Positions 7,944-15,240 are shown, counted from the stretch's first letter. The stretch is 15,451 bases of DNA from JBEKJU01 sp050011095 (GCA_050011095.1 JBEKJU010000059.1:1-15451); one strand, 5' to 3'. The notes: a model not told the origin generated them from the letters alone. Translations and numbers: made by a program.

Positions 7944-9452
7944 ATGCGAGGGTCATCCATAGTTTCTCACATCCTTCATGCGAGCCACAGGTCCCTCTGC
8001 CTCGCGGTATTATTCGTCGCCGCCCTGCTCGCGGCCGGATGCGCCGTGGGCCCCGATTTTCACCGCCCGGCCGCCCCTGGGGTCGACCGCTACACCGCTT
8101 CCGGCCTGCCTGCCCGAACGACTTCCGCCGACGTCAAGGGCGGAGAGGCTCAAGCCTTCGTGCAGGATAGGGACATACCCGGCCAGTGGTGGACGCTCTT
8201 CCATTCGAAGGCGCTCAACGACCTCATAGGACAGGCCCTCAAGGCCAACCCCGACCTGGAAGCCGCCCAGGCGGCGCTTCGGGGTGCGTGGGAGAACGTC
8301 TATGCCCAGCAAGGGGCGTTCTTCCCCAGTGTCGAGGCCAACTTCAATCCCACGCGGCAGAAGATCGCCCGCTCGCTGACAAGTCCCCTCACATCGAACA
8401 GCAATCTCTACAGCCTGCACACCGCCCAAGTCTCCGTGGCCTATACGATCGACGTATTCGGCGGCACGAGGCGGCAGGTGGAATCGCTTGCGGCGCAGGC
8501 CGATTCCCAGCGGTTCCAGCTTGAGGCGGCCTACCTGACGCTTACGTCGAACGTCGTTGCAGGAGCGATCGAAGAGGCGGCGCTCCGTGGGCAGATCGCG
8601 GCGGTAAAGCGGATCATAGAGATCCAGAGCCAATCCCTCGAACTTCTTCGGCGTCAATATGCCCTGGGTCAAATAGCGCAAGCCGATGTGGTGGCCCAGG
8701 AAGCGGCCCTCGCGCAGACGCAAACGACGCTGCCGCCCCTGGAAAAGCAATTGGCCCAGCAGCGGGACCTGCTGGCGCGCCTGGCCGGCCGCTTCCCGAG
8801 TGAAACCCTTGTGGAAACGTTCGACCTTTCATCGCTCGAATTGCCCCAGGAGCTTCCCCTGAGCCTTCCCTCAAAGCTCGTGGCCCAGCGGCCCGATGTC
8901 CGCTCCGCGGAGGAGCAATTGCACACGGCTTGCGCGGAGATCGGGGTGGCCGTGGCGAACAGGCTCCCCAATATCACGCTCTCGGCCGATTTGGGGTCCG
9001 TCGCCACCCAGGTCGGTCAGTTGTTCACGCCCGGCACGGGGTTTTGGGCCCTGGCGGGCAATGTGACACAGCCGGTCTTTCAGGGAGGGACGCTTCTCCA
9101 CAGACAGCGCGCGGCCGAGGCAGCCTATGACCAGGCTCTCGCGCAGTATCGCGGGACCGTGCTCACCGCTTTCCAGAATGTGGCCGACTCGCTGCATGCG
9201 GTCCAATGCGATGCCGACGCCCTCAAGGCCGCCGTTGCCGCGGAAGGGGCCGCCGCGAAAAGTCTCGCCATAGCCCGTACCCAGCTCGAATTGGGTGATG
9301 TCAGCTACCTGGCGCTGCTCAATGCCGAGCAGACCTATCAACAGGCGGTGACGAACCGGGTGCAGGCCCTCGCCAACCGTTATGCGGACACGGCCGCGCT
9401 CTTCCAGGCATTGGGAGGCGGCTGGTGGAACCGGTCGGACGCGCGCTTTTAG
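7944..9452 (+). CDS. outer-membrane efflux lipoprotein, NodT/OprM family
   Basis: Outer-membrane channel of 502 aa. A lipoprotein signal ends in the lipobox LAAG-Cys33, followed by AVGPDFHRPAAP, the typical start of the NodT/OprM/CmeC group. QWWTLFHSKALNDLIGQAL and WENVYAQQGAFFPSVEA fit the first OEP repeat. AQRPDVRSAEEQL followed by ANRLPNITLSADLG is the conserved start of the second repeat. AGGAGG at 7931-7936 lies 7 nt before the ATG, only 2 nt after the pump stop. The open frame extends further upstream into the pump gene, but the SD and lipoprotein signal settle this start. It completes the pump; classical czc/cus loci place a CzcC/CusC channel first, whereas here a NodT-type channel is last, as in mexAB-oprM. 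Confidence 0.93.
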   Translation: MRGSSIVSHILHASHRSLCLAVLFVAALLAAGCAVGPDFHRPAAPGVDRYTASGLPARTTSADVKGGEAQAFVQDRDIPGQWWTLFHSKALNDLIGQALKANPDLEAAQAALRGAWENVYAQQGAFFPSVEANFNPTRQKIARSLTSPLTSNSNLYSLHTAQVSVAYTIDVFGGTRRQVESLAAQADSQRFQLEAAYLTLTSNVVAGAIEEAALRGQIAAVKRIIEIQSQSLELLRRQYALGQIAQADVVAQEAALAQTQTTLPPLEKQLAQQRDLLARLAGRFPSETLVETFDLSSLELPQELPLSLPSKLVAQRPDVRSAEEQLHTACAEIGVAVANRLPNITLSADLGSVATQVGQLFTPGTGFWALAGNVTQPVFQGGTLLHRQRAAEAAYDQALAQYRGTVLTAFQNVADSLHAVQCDADALKAAVAAEGAAAKSLAIARTQLELGDVSYLALLNAEQTYQQAVTNRVQALANRYADTAALFQALGGGWWNRSDARF

Positions 9453-9522
9453 GGGCAGGCGAACAGCCGGAGGCTCCGACAATGTAGAAGAGGTGACCTG
9501 TCTCCTCAAAAATGCCGGAAAA

Positions 9523-9828
9523 ATGCTGGACGAGGAGGGCTCTACTTTGCAGGTTTCGAGCGGCTATCCTTATAGCCCTACCGGGCTGGAAGTTGTTGAG
9601 GACTCACCTCGTGGGAGATCTCTTTCCAACAGAAACGGCTCCCTTTACTATGGCTTCATACTGATAAATTCCTTCTGGCATACGGAACAGGGCTGGGACA
9701 GGCGGGTGCACATCGACGGCGCGTGCGAGAACCTCAAATGCGGAGGCCTGGATATTGAGCCGATGCGTTCAGCGATACGGATACATGCGGATGGCTGTCG
9801 GCTGCTGCAACGGCCTTTAAAAATATAA
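9523..9828 (+). CDS. doubtful small ORF after the efflux operon
   Basis: An open frame of about 101 codons (112 from a GTG at 9493) continues in a frame that also runs over the end of the channel gene. I recognise no domain, signal peptide or membrane helix. Four Cys are present only if the GTG is counted, and a CENLKC motif sits near the C-terminus. Codon third positions look less GC-biased than in the flanking genes, and neither candidate start has a proper SD. It may be a decayed or foreign gene, or simply non-coding. Confidence 0.2.
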   Translation: MLDEEGSTLQVSSGYPYSPTGLEVVEDSPRGRSLSNRNGSLYYGFILINSFWHTEQGWDRRVHIDGACENLKCGGLDIEPMRSAIRIHADGCRLLQRPLKI

Positions 9829-10007
9829 GGAGGCGGGGTACGGGAACAGAATAACCCGACATAGAAAATGTCTTCTCTTGGAGTCGAGTGATCCTATCCG
9901 GTCCCACCCTCCAGCCGGAAGACGATCGGGATGGTCAGTTCAGCCTTGGCCGGCGGCCTGGGATGAACAGCCTCGCCTCATGCACTCTCAAAGTCTTGAG
10001 CCACCTC
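9829..10007. other. convergent intergenic region with possible hairpin
   Basis: The plus-strand efflux operon and the minus-strand chlD gene converge here. CCTTGGCC at 9944-9951 can pair imperfectly with GGCCTGGG at 9955-9962 around a 3-nt loop. There is no T-run on either side, so it is at best a weak or Rho-assisted bidirectional terminator. AAGGAGG near 9827 has no start codon at useful distance. Confidence 0.3.
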
Positions 10008-11804
10008 TTAGTCATTGCTTATCTGCGCCATTTTCGCCTCACGCACCACGCCGGCGAGATTGTCCGATCTCAAGTCGGCGAGCCGGTAGTATCGTGCGCC
10101 GAGCCCGCGAGCGAACCGCAAGGCGAGATCCATTCTGATAAGGTTCTTCTTGTCTTCGGTGTCGACGACGACATAGTCGGTCCTCTTCAAGCCCGAGAGG
10201 AGGGTCGTGATTCTCCCTATCTCCCGGTCGATCGGCTCTTGGGTGAGGCCCTGGTTCGCCCTGCCGTCGGTGACGAGCACCACGAGGCAGCGAGTTCTGG
10301 GTCTCTGCAACTCCGTCCGTCTTACCAGTTTGTATGCCTCCAGCAAGCCCGCCGACAGCGGTGTCCTGCCTCCCACCGGTGTTTCTCTCAACCGCTTCGC
10401 CGCGCGCTCGAAGCTCGACGTGGGTGGCACCACCACCTCCGCCCTGTCCTTGCGGAAGACGATAAAGGCGACCTTGTCCCGCTTCTGATAGCAATCGAGG
10501 AGTAACGACTGGACCGCGCCTTTCGTCTCCACCATCCTCTTCTGAACACCCATGGAGCCTGACCCGTCCACGATGAAGACGACCAAGTGGCCCATCTTCT
10601 TTTCCCTCTCCTTGAACCTCAGGTCCTCGGGCTTGATCACGAGAACGTCCTTTCGACCGCGCGCGTGTTGAAAGGGAGCCGCCGCCCGGAGGGTCGCGTC
10701 GACAGCCACGTCGCGATTGTCGAGAAAGCCGCTCCGCACGTACCTGCCGCTCTTTCCGTATGATGCCGTCTTCGTTCTCCTGCCGCTCTCGGTGCGCTTC
10801 AGCCTGTCCTTTCCGAAGGCGATCTTCTTTACCCCAAAGGGCTCGCCCGTCTCGAAGACCTTCTCGCTGGAGCGCGACTCGGTCTGCTGCTTCTCGGGCG
10901 CTGCGACATCATTCTCTCCGCTACTCCCATCTTCTCCCTTGCGGTCTTGCCCCTCGTTCGTCCCGGCCCGCGCCTCCGCCGCCCTGTCCGCGTCGGAGGG
11001 CTCACTCCGGTCGTGATTCTCCTGACGATCCGGCTTCGACCTCTCATCGCAGGCCTCTTCCACCGGTCTCACCCTGTGGCTGAGCACAAGGGGAAGCACC
11101 TCATCCACGTGCTTTTCAGCCACGGCCCTCTCCCCGCAGTATGCCGCATAGGCGCGGCTGGCATGGAGGAGGAAGATATCTCCCCTATGCCCCTCCGCGC
11201 CCGCCTCCATACAGCGGCTGACGATGTAGTCCTCGATCTCGTCAGAAACAAGAACGGCGTGGACGCGCATTTGCGCTTCGGCGATACGCCTGCGCAACTT
11301 GCCCAGGCCAGCCTTGTTTCCGGCGGGCTCCGGGGTATGCCCTGTCGCGGCTTTTATCACGTCCATTCGCGCTGTGTCTTCGTGAAGGGCGGTCCAGGTC
11401 ACGCACATGCCGAAGCGGTCGAGGAAGTGGGGAGAAAGGACGCCTTCGTGGGGATTCATGGTGGCCAGCGTGATGAAGCGCGCCGGGTGTCGCGCCGAGA
11501 GTCCCTCCCTCTCCAGGATATGCGTGCCCCTGTCGCATGTCTCGGCGATAAGCGCCACGACAGCGGATGGAAGCAGGTTGATATCATCGATAAAAATCAC
11601 GCCGCCGTCGGCCCTGCCGAGGATACCCGGCTGGAAGACCCTCTGACCCTTGCCGAAGGCAGCCTCGATATCGATTGATCCCAAAAGGGCGTCCTCGGTC
11701 ACATTCAGCGGCACCTCGATAAAGGGGAGGCCCTCGGGGAGAAGGTCCTTGAAAAGTCGTGCCAGCGTCGACTTCCCCGTCCCTTTCTCGCCCCAGAAGA
11801 GCAC
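10008..11804 (-). CDS. chlD: ChlD-like chelatase subunit, AAA+ plus von Willebrand A
   Basis: Medium subunit of a CobN/ChlH-type metal chelatase (cobalt or magnesium insertion into a tetrapyrrole). Counting from the GTG at 11804: Walker A GEKGTGKS at 5-12, Walker B GGVIFIDDINLL with Asp73/Asp74, ATMNPHEG...LDRFG at 114-132, an acidic/polar linker about 255-320, and a VWA domain from about 405 with MIDAS DGSGS (413-417), Thr481 and Asp513. The GTG cannot be the true start: homology clearly extends upstream in frame to about 11879 (FRGFVGHDDAKLALILNAID), and the frame stays open beyond 12000 without any ATG, GTG or TTG. Translation of the full protein therefore needs a frameshift from the chlI frame, a rare start, or correction of an indel. 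Walker A and B are intact, unlike many ChlD proteins. Confidence 0.85.
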   Translation of the reverse strand: MLFWGEKGTGKSTLARLFKDLLPEGLPFIEVPLNVTEDALLGSIDIEAAFGKGQRVFQPGILGRADGGVIFIDDINLLPSAVVALIAETCDRGTHILEREGLSARHPARFITLATMNPHEGVLSPHFLDRFGMCVTWTALHEDTARMDVIKAATGHTPEPAGNKAGLGKLRRRIAEAQMRVHAVLVSDEIEDYIVSRCMEAGAEGHRGDIFLLHASRAYAAYCGERAVAEKHVDEVLPLVLSHRVRPVEEACDERSKPDRQENHDRSEPSDADRAAEARAGTNEGQDRKGEDGSSGENDVAAPEKQQTESRSSEKVFETGEPFGVKKIAFGKDRLKRTESGRRTKTASYGKSGRYVRSGFLDNRDVAVDATLRAAAPFQHARGRKDVLVIKPEDLRFKEREKKMGHLVVFIVDGSGSMGVQKRMVETKGAVQSLLLDCYQKRDKVAFIVFRKDRAEVVVPPTSSFERAAKRLRETPVGGRTPLSAGLLEAYKLVRRTELQRPRTRCLVVLVTDGRANQGLTQEPIDREIGRITTLLSGLKRTDYVVVDTEDKKNLIRMDLALRFARGLGARYYRLADLRSDNLAGVVREAKMAQISND

Positions 11805-11821
11805 TCCGCCGCAACGGCTAT

Positions 11822-12544
11822 CTATGGCGTTAAGGATGAGGGCCAGCTTCGCGTCGTCGTGGCCGACAAACCCGCGAAAGTTCGTGCGATCCGCAGTCCT
11901 GAGAGCACTTCTTCGATCTTTCCCCTCTCCGCGCCCATCTCCTCGAAGGGAAGACGCCTCGCGCGATGAACCAGGGAGAGCATGGCCGCTTCCCGGATAT
12001 CCTCCGCCCCGATCGTGTCCTTGCCCTTGAATGCCGCGAGCGCCCTCGCCGCCTTCAGGATGACGATGTCCGCCCGGTGACCGTCGAGGCTCAGTTGAGT
12101 GGTCATTGACACGATCTCCTCGAGCACGGAGTCGGTCACCTGCACCTTGTCACGCCGCTTGCGCGCCTCGGTGATATTCAGGGCGAGCTTCTCCTGTTCC
12201 TTCTGCCAGCGTCCCAGAAACTCCTCGGGGTCCAGGTCGAAGGCGGCCCTGCGGCGCAAAATCTCCACCCTCGGCGCCTTATCGCGCATCGATATCACTC
12301 TCACGCAGAGGCCGAACCGGTCAAGAAGCTGGGGCCTTAGCTCACCCTCCTCGGGGTTCATGGTGCCCACCAGGATGAAGCGGGCGGGGTGGGTGAAGGA
12401 GATGCCCTCCCGTTCAACCGTATTCACCCCCATGGCGGCCGAATCGAGGAGCAGGTCGACGATGTGGTCCTCCAGGAGATTGACCTCGTCGACGTAGAGG
12501 AAGTTCCGGTTGGCACACGGCGGGGTTCTTTGCGTACGGATCAT
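11822..12544 (-). CDS. chlI: ChlI-like AAA+ chelatase subunit, 5'-truncated
   Basis: Small ATPase subunit of the same chelatase family. Family-like sequence begins abruptly at residue about 11 (ANRNFLYVDEVNLL, Walker B Asp19-Glu20) and runs through NTVEREGIS, HPARFILVGTMNPEEGEL, LLDRFG and the C-terminal helical domain (DGHRADIVILKAARALAA, HRARRLPFEE). About 95 N-terminal residues with the Walker A loop are missing. The first ten residues are unrelated and there is no SD before the ATG at 12544, so this is a truncated gene whose product could not bind ATP normally. The last 20-odd residues are translated from sequence that codes for the ChlD N-terminus in another frame, so the natural end of ChlI is probably near KIEEVLSG. 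Confidence 0.75.
   Translation of the reverse strand: MIRTQRTPPCANRNFLYVDEVNLLEDHIVDLLLDSAAMGVNTVEREGISFTHPARFILVGTMNPEEGELRPQLLDRFGLCVRVISMRDKAPRVEILRRRAAFDLDPEEFLGRWQKEQEKLALNITEARKRRDKVQVTDSVLEEIVSMTTQLSLDGHRADIVILKAARALAAFKGKDTIGAEDIREAAMLSLVHRARRLPFEEMGAERGKIEEVLSGLRIARTFAGLSATTTRSWPSSLTP
11918..11943 (-). promoter_or_regulatory. candidate -1 ribosomal frameshift site joining chlI to chlD
   Basis: On the minus strand the heptamer GGGAAAG (11924-11918) is phased G_GGA_AAG in the chlI frame, the canonical X_XXY_YYZ arrangement. A -1 slip yields GGG AAA GAT and enters exactly the chlD frame. AGGAG (11943-11939) lies 14 nt upstream, within the range of stimulatory SD elements such as that of dnaX. 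Downstream only a small TGCG-GAT-CGCA stem (11895-11885) is visible, further away than usual. The alternative is a chance heptamer near an indel. Confidence 0.45.
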
Positions 12545-12562
12545 ATCTTATCAGGAGATACA

Positions 12563-12586
12563 ATGAGTAGCGAAAGCAAGAGGTGA
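12563..12586 (+). CDS. possible 7-codon leader ORF before the cobN fragment
   Basis: ATG at 12563 encodes MSSESKR and stops at 12586. CAGGAGA (12552-12558) is well placed as its SD. The stop is 3 nt before the ATG of the CobN-like fragment, and the last codons (AAG AGG TGA) double as that gene's SD. It could be a coupling leader peptide or the surviving tail of a gene that once preceded cobN. Confidence 0.25.
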   Translation: MSSESKR

Positions 12587-12589
12587 ACA

Positions 12590-12922
12590 ATGAGAATTCT
12601 GAGCATCATGTGGTCGTCCTATCTGCCCCTCTTGAGCGAGGCAGCGCGTGTCCTCGGCATCGAGCTGACTGCCTATTCCACGAAGCAGATCAAAAGAGAG
12701 CCGGGGTTGGTCTCCCGGATCGCTGTTGAGATCGACAAGGCCGACCTCGTGCTCCTCTACCGGACGAGCGACGATTTCTGGGAGGAGCTGGAACAGACGG
12801 TCCTCACGGTGAAAGACAGAATGCCCGTGGTCGGACCCGAGCCCTCATTCTCCGCCCTCTCCAACGTTAACCCGGAGATCGTGGCGACCGTTTACAAGTA
12901 TATCCTCTTCGGCGGCGAGTAA
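12590..12922 (+). CDS. cobN: N-terminal fragment of a CobN/ChlH-type chelatase large subunit
   Basis: 110 aa reading MRILSIMWSSYLPLLSEAAR, followed by ADLVLLYRTSDDFWEELE and a PSFSALSNVNPEIVATVYKY segment. This is the characteristic start of CobN-type cobaltochelatase/BchH-type proteins (normally about 1200-1400 aa), as found in archaea and anaerobic bacteria. AGAGGTGA (12579-12586) is a good SD. The reading frame closes with TAA immediately after FGGE, a point where family members continue (typically with ENFRNM). None of the remaining 90 per cent of the protein, with the metal and porphyrin-binding core, is present in any frame downstream. It is a genuine start of a lost gene, now divergent from chlI, and is unlikely to be active alone. 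Confidence 0.75.
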   Translation: MRILSIMWSSYLPLLSEAARVLGIELTAYSTKQIKREPGLVSRIAVEIDKADLVLLYRTSDDFWEELEQTVLTVKDRMPVVGPEPSFSALSNVNPEIVATVYKYILFGGE

Positions 12923-12982
12923 ACTCACGCCACATGGACGCAAACATTGTCCACTGCCTCCCGTCTTGCGCCAAATTCAGAC

Positions 12983-14464
12983 TCAGAACATCACCTGGAA
13001 GCTGCCGTGGAGAAGCCAGTGCGTTTGCAGTTGGAGACCGTTCAGGTTTTGATAGACAGGTTTGCCGCCCTCAATACCGAAGCCAAAAGGACCCCTCCAG
13101 TAACTTACTCCCAGCAAGGCATCGAGTTGCTGCCCTCCGTAGTTGGAGGGGTCGGCATCAGGCGTCGGCACTTGAGAGAGAAGTTCCTGGATTCCGGGGT
13201 CCCGGCCCTGGATCCGACCCGCATCATTGTAGGCCAGGCGCAGCGACCCGGTGATAGGCCCGAAGGCCCGCTGGACCCAACCGGTCAACAGAAGATTGTT
13301 CCCTGTGGTCCAGCCATCCTGGTTTCTACCTGTGTGGTACGTCCACGTAGTCTGGCCGCCCCAACCCCAGAGCGCATCGGCGCTCAGCTGATTGTAAGTG
13401 AGCGAAGGCTTGAGGTCCCATGTGCCCGAGCCGAGTTGCATGTCGTAGGGGGCGCGATATTCAGAACCCATCATGTTCACCGTTTCCTTAACACTGCCGG
13501 TCGGGATGCTCAGGCCAAGGCTGCCGGTAAGATATTTGCTAATCTTGTAGATCCCTCTCACCTCACTGTCGCCCAAGCCGTTTGTGTTCACGGGCGCGCT
13601 TGATGCTGTGCCCATCATCGGACCCATGTCCATATACATGTTCATACTGCTCGCTTGATAACTCGTCATTGCCATGACCGTGAACCCGTCGGTAATGCCG
13701 TACATGGCCATGACCATCTGCATATCCATGGTCATTTTGGTGGGGACCGCCATGTAATTGTACGGCGTCCCTCTCATAAAGCCGACACTGCCGTCACCGA
13801 CACCCGACGTGCCGGATTGCAACCCGTTCATCGACGTGTGCATAAACGTGTAACCGACCATTCCGGAGCCGGCCGGATGGGTATGGTATATCTGGTCGCC
13901 AAAGGCGGGGTTGTCGAGCATTTGCGCCCCGGGGCCCATATCATGACCGCCATGACCCGAATGCGCGTGTTCTCCTGTTCCGGCGTTGTCCCCGAATTTC
14001 ACCGTGTCCGCGTGCATATCCTCATAAGCGGCCTTCATAACCGTATCAAAGTCCGCTATCACCCCGCCGTTCTCCTTCACAAAGGCCTCGGCAGCAGCCC
14101 GGTGAGCGAAGGCCCATTTGGCACGAACGGTCATAACGACCTTTTTCTTGCCGCCGATGACCCAGACGGCCGTCCGGGCGTCGATGAGTGCCTTCGTATC
14201 ATAATCAGCCACAAGGATTACCTTCGGCTTTCTGCGGGTATTCGATGCAAGGTCGAGGGCGGCACAGTGAAGGCTATCGGTCCCGACCCTGGTGCCGTCG
14301 TCGTATTCGATAAGCATCCTGCTATACGCAAAGGTCCCTCTATCCATGCCGCAGACCTTGCACACCGGTATTTCTTTCAGATCGTCATTGTCGAGCGCCC
14401 AGACAGACCCCTCCGTTAAGAGGCAAAGCGCCGCCAGCATGCAATAGAACAATATTCTTCGCAT
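12983..14464 (-). CDS. NosL-domain / Met-rich outer-membrane barrel fusion, copper handling
   Basis: 493 aa. Signal peptide 1-24 (cleavage near SVWA-LDN). Residues about 30-150 are a NosL domain: Cys35-x2-Cys38-Gly-Met40 (CKVCGM), IEYDDGTRVGTDSLHCA with His66/Cys67, and KWAFAHRAAAEAFVKENGG. NosL proteins bind Cu(I) for nitrous-oxide reductase. A His-rich linker (HAHSGHGGH, 166-174) follows. Residues about 180-493 resemble the outer-membrane 'transporter' barrel family seen near copper genes (HPAGSGM, MAMYGITDGFTVMAM, GLSIPTGSV, APYDMQLGSGTWDLKPSLTY) and end in Phe, as expected for a beta-signal. Between 244 and 284 there are 14 Met in 41 residues. The start is set by AAGGAGATATC before the ATG. 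The gene lies 57 nt after the Cys-rich small gene and probably shares its transcript. Role inferred: capture or export of copper at the outer membrane. No nosZ is in the window. Confidence 0.8.
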   Translation of the reverse strand: MRRILFYCMLAALCLLTEGSVWALDNDDLKEIPVCKVCGMDRGTFAYSRMLIEYDDGTRVGTDSLHCAALDLASNTRRKPKVILVADYDTKALIDARTAVWVIGGKKKVVMTVRAKWAFAHRAAAEAFVKENGGVIADFDTVMKAAYEDMHADTVKFGDNAGTGEHAHSGHGGHDMGPGAQMLDNPAFGDQIYHTHPAGSGMVGYTFMHTSMNGLQSGTSGVGDGSVGFMRGTPYNYMAVPTKMTMDMQMVMAMYGITDGFTVMAMTSYQASSMNMYMDMGPMMGTASSAPVNTNGLGDSEVRGIYKISKYLTGSLGLSIPTGSVKETVNMMGSEYRAPYDMQLGSGTWDLKPSLTYNQLSADALWGWGGQTTWTYHTGRNQDGWTTGNNLLLTGWVQRAFGPITGSLRLAYNDAGRIQGRDPGIQELLSQVPTPDADPSNYGGQQLDALLGVSYWRGPFGFGIEGGKPVYQNLNGLQLQTHWLLHGSFQVMF

Positions 14465-14521
14465 GATATCTCCTTTATTTCACAATCCTTCTTAGCTTCA
14501 AAATCATTCTGGTCTGTTACT

Positions 14522-14860
14522 CTAAAGGTTGATCGGCGGCCTGACCGGAACATCCGGATAAACTACTTCGGGCGACGAGAAACGCTCGTCGTGGTCGTAA
14601 ACAGGCTTCCCAAAAATCACGAGGTCAAAGGAACTAACGATCATTTCCGGCGACCAGGAGAAATGATCTGCACTGGCATTGCCGCAGCATTGTCGGCAGG
14701 ATATCATAGAGTGACCTCTACTCATACCAGCCCTGTCGGAACAGCAATGGCAGCGATGTCTCCCGTGGGGCGCAGGGCTGCCGACCTTGAGGCATAAGGG
14801 AGAGCCAAAAAGAACAAGTAGTGCCATAATCGCAGGGACAAAAAGAACTATTCTCCTCAC
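14522..14860 (-). CDS. small exported Cys/His-rich protein, probable metal binding
   Basis: 112 aa with a signal peptide (MRRIVLFVPAIMALLVLFGS) and seven Cys in two clusters: HRCHCC (Cys37, Cys39, Cys40) and CRQCCG (Cys55, Cys58, Cys59), plus His32-type neighbours. This pattern fits metal coordination in the envelope. The C-terminal part (EVVYPDVPVRPPINL) is proline-rich. The longest frame starts at GTG 14860; its SD is weak (AGGA about 16 nt upstream), so the start could be a little later, but the signal peptide supports it. It is followed 57 nt later by the NosL-barrel gene, suggesting a two-gene copper unit. I do not recognise a named family. Confidence 0.6.
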   Translation of the reverse strand: MRRIVLFVPAIMALLVLFGSPLCLKVGSPAPHGRHRCHCCSDRAGMSRGHSMISCRQCCGNASADHFSWSPEMIVSSFDLVIFGKPVYDHDERFSSPEVVYPDVPVRPPINL

Positions 14861-15144
14861 AAAAGCGGCATCACCATCCTTTCCAGTCCATGTGCCCGTA
14901 ATATCACCGATGATTCAGAACCTCACGATGCCCTCGCGATTGAGTACTTAAGTGGTGGCATGCCTGAAATCGGGTACTGCGTGGCACGATTAGCCTTCCA
15001 ACATCGACGGAGCAGGGACCCTAATAGCGCTTACGGGAAGCCCCGCTTCCTTGGCGTAGCACGTGCGTCATGTTGCTCAGAGATGGATCAGGATCACTCT
15101 GCCCCTGAAATCGGTAGGGGTCGTTTTCCTCCTTCACGTTCAAA
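14861..15144. other. leader or spacer upstream of the copper genes, no gene seen
   Basis: The only open frames (plus 14960-15163 and minus 15021-15206) have no SD and no recognisable domain. If the minus-strand promoter at 15277-15305 drives the copper genes, this stretch is part of a transcript leader of about 400 nt. Confidence 0.4.
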
Positions 15145-15200
15145 AAAGACGAGGCTGAGTTGAACGGCCCCCGCGCTACAGAGCCAGTCAACTCAGCCTC
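15145..15200 (-). terminator. intrinsic terminator-like hairpin on the minus strand
   Basis: GAGGCTGAGTTGA (15151-15163) and its exact complement at 15188-15200 form a 13-bp perfect stem with a 24-nt loop. Read on the minus strand the stem is followed by GTCTTTTTTG (15150-15141), a U-run expected of a Rho-independent terminator. The loop is larger than usual. It lies about 70 nt downstream of the minus-strand promoter, so it would end a roughly 125-nt RNA or act as an attenuator before the copper genes. Confidence 0.55.
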
Positions 15201-15240
15201 CAGCATGTCTGGTCAGCTTGCCCTACATAACCATAGTCAT

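Noticed and set aside
4840..7956. Several minus-strand frames (for example 4840-5709 and 5719-6207) opposite the RND pump
   Set aside because: Antisense shadows of the pump gene; low-complexity His/Asp/Gly-rich translations without family motifs.
10592..10604. GGGAAAAG on the minus strand just before the VWA domain, as an internal chlD frameshift site like those described for other chlD genes
   Set aside because: It is out of phase for an X_XXY_YYZ slip in the chlD frame (read AGG GAA AAG), so it does not support internal frameshifting.
9888..11678. Plus-strand frames 9888-10505 and 10947-11678 opposite chlD
   Set aside because: The minus strand carries complete AAA+ and VWA motifs; these are shadows.
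14960..15206. Small ORFs on both strands (plus 14960-15163, minus 15021-15206)
   Set aside because: They run through the terminator-like hairpin, have no SD, and show no recognisable domain.
15188..15210. The 15151-15200 inverted repeat as a plus-strand terminator or transposon end
   Set aside because: There is no T-run after it on the plus strand and no target duplication or transposase nearby; the U-run is on the minus strand.
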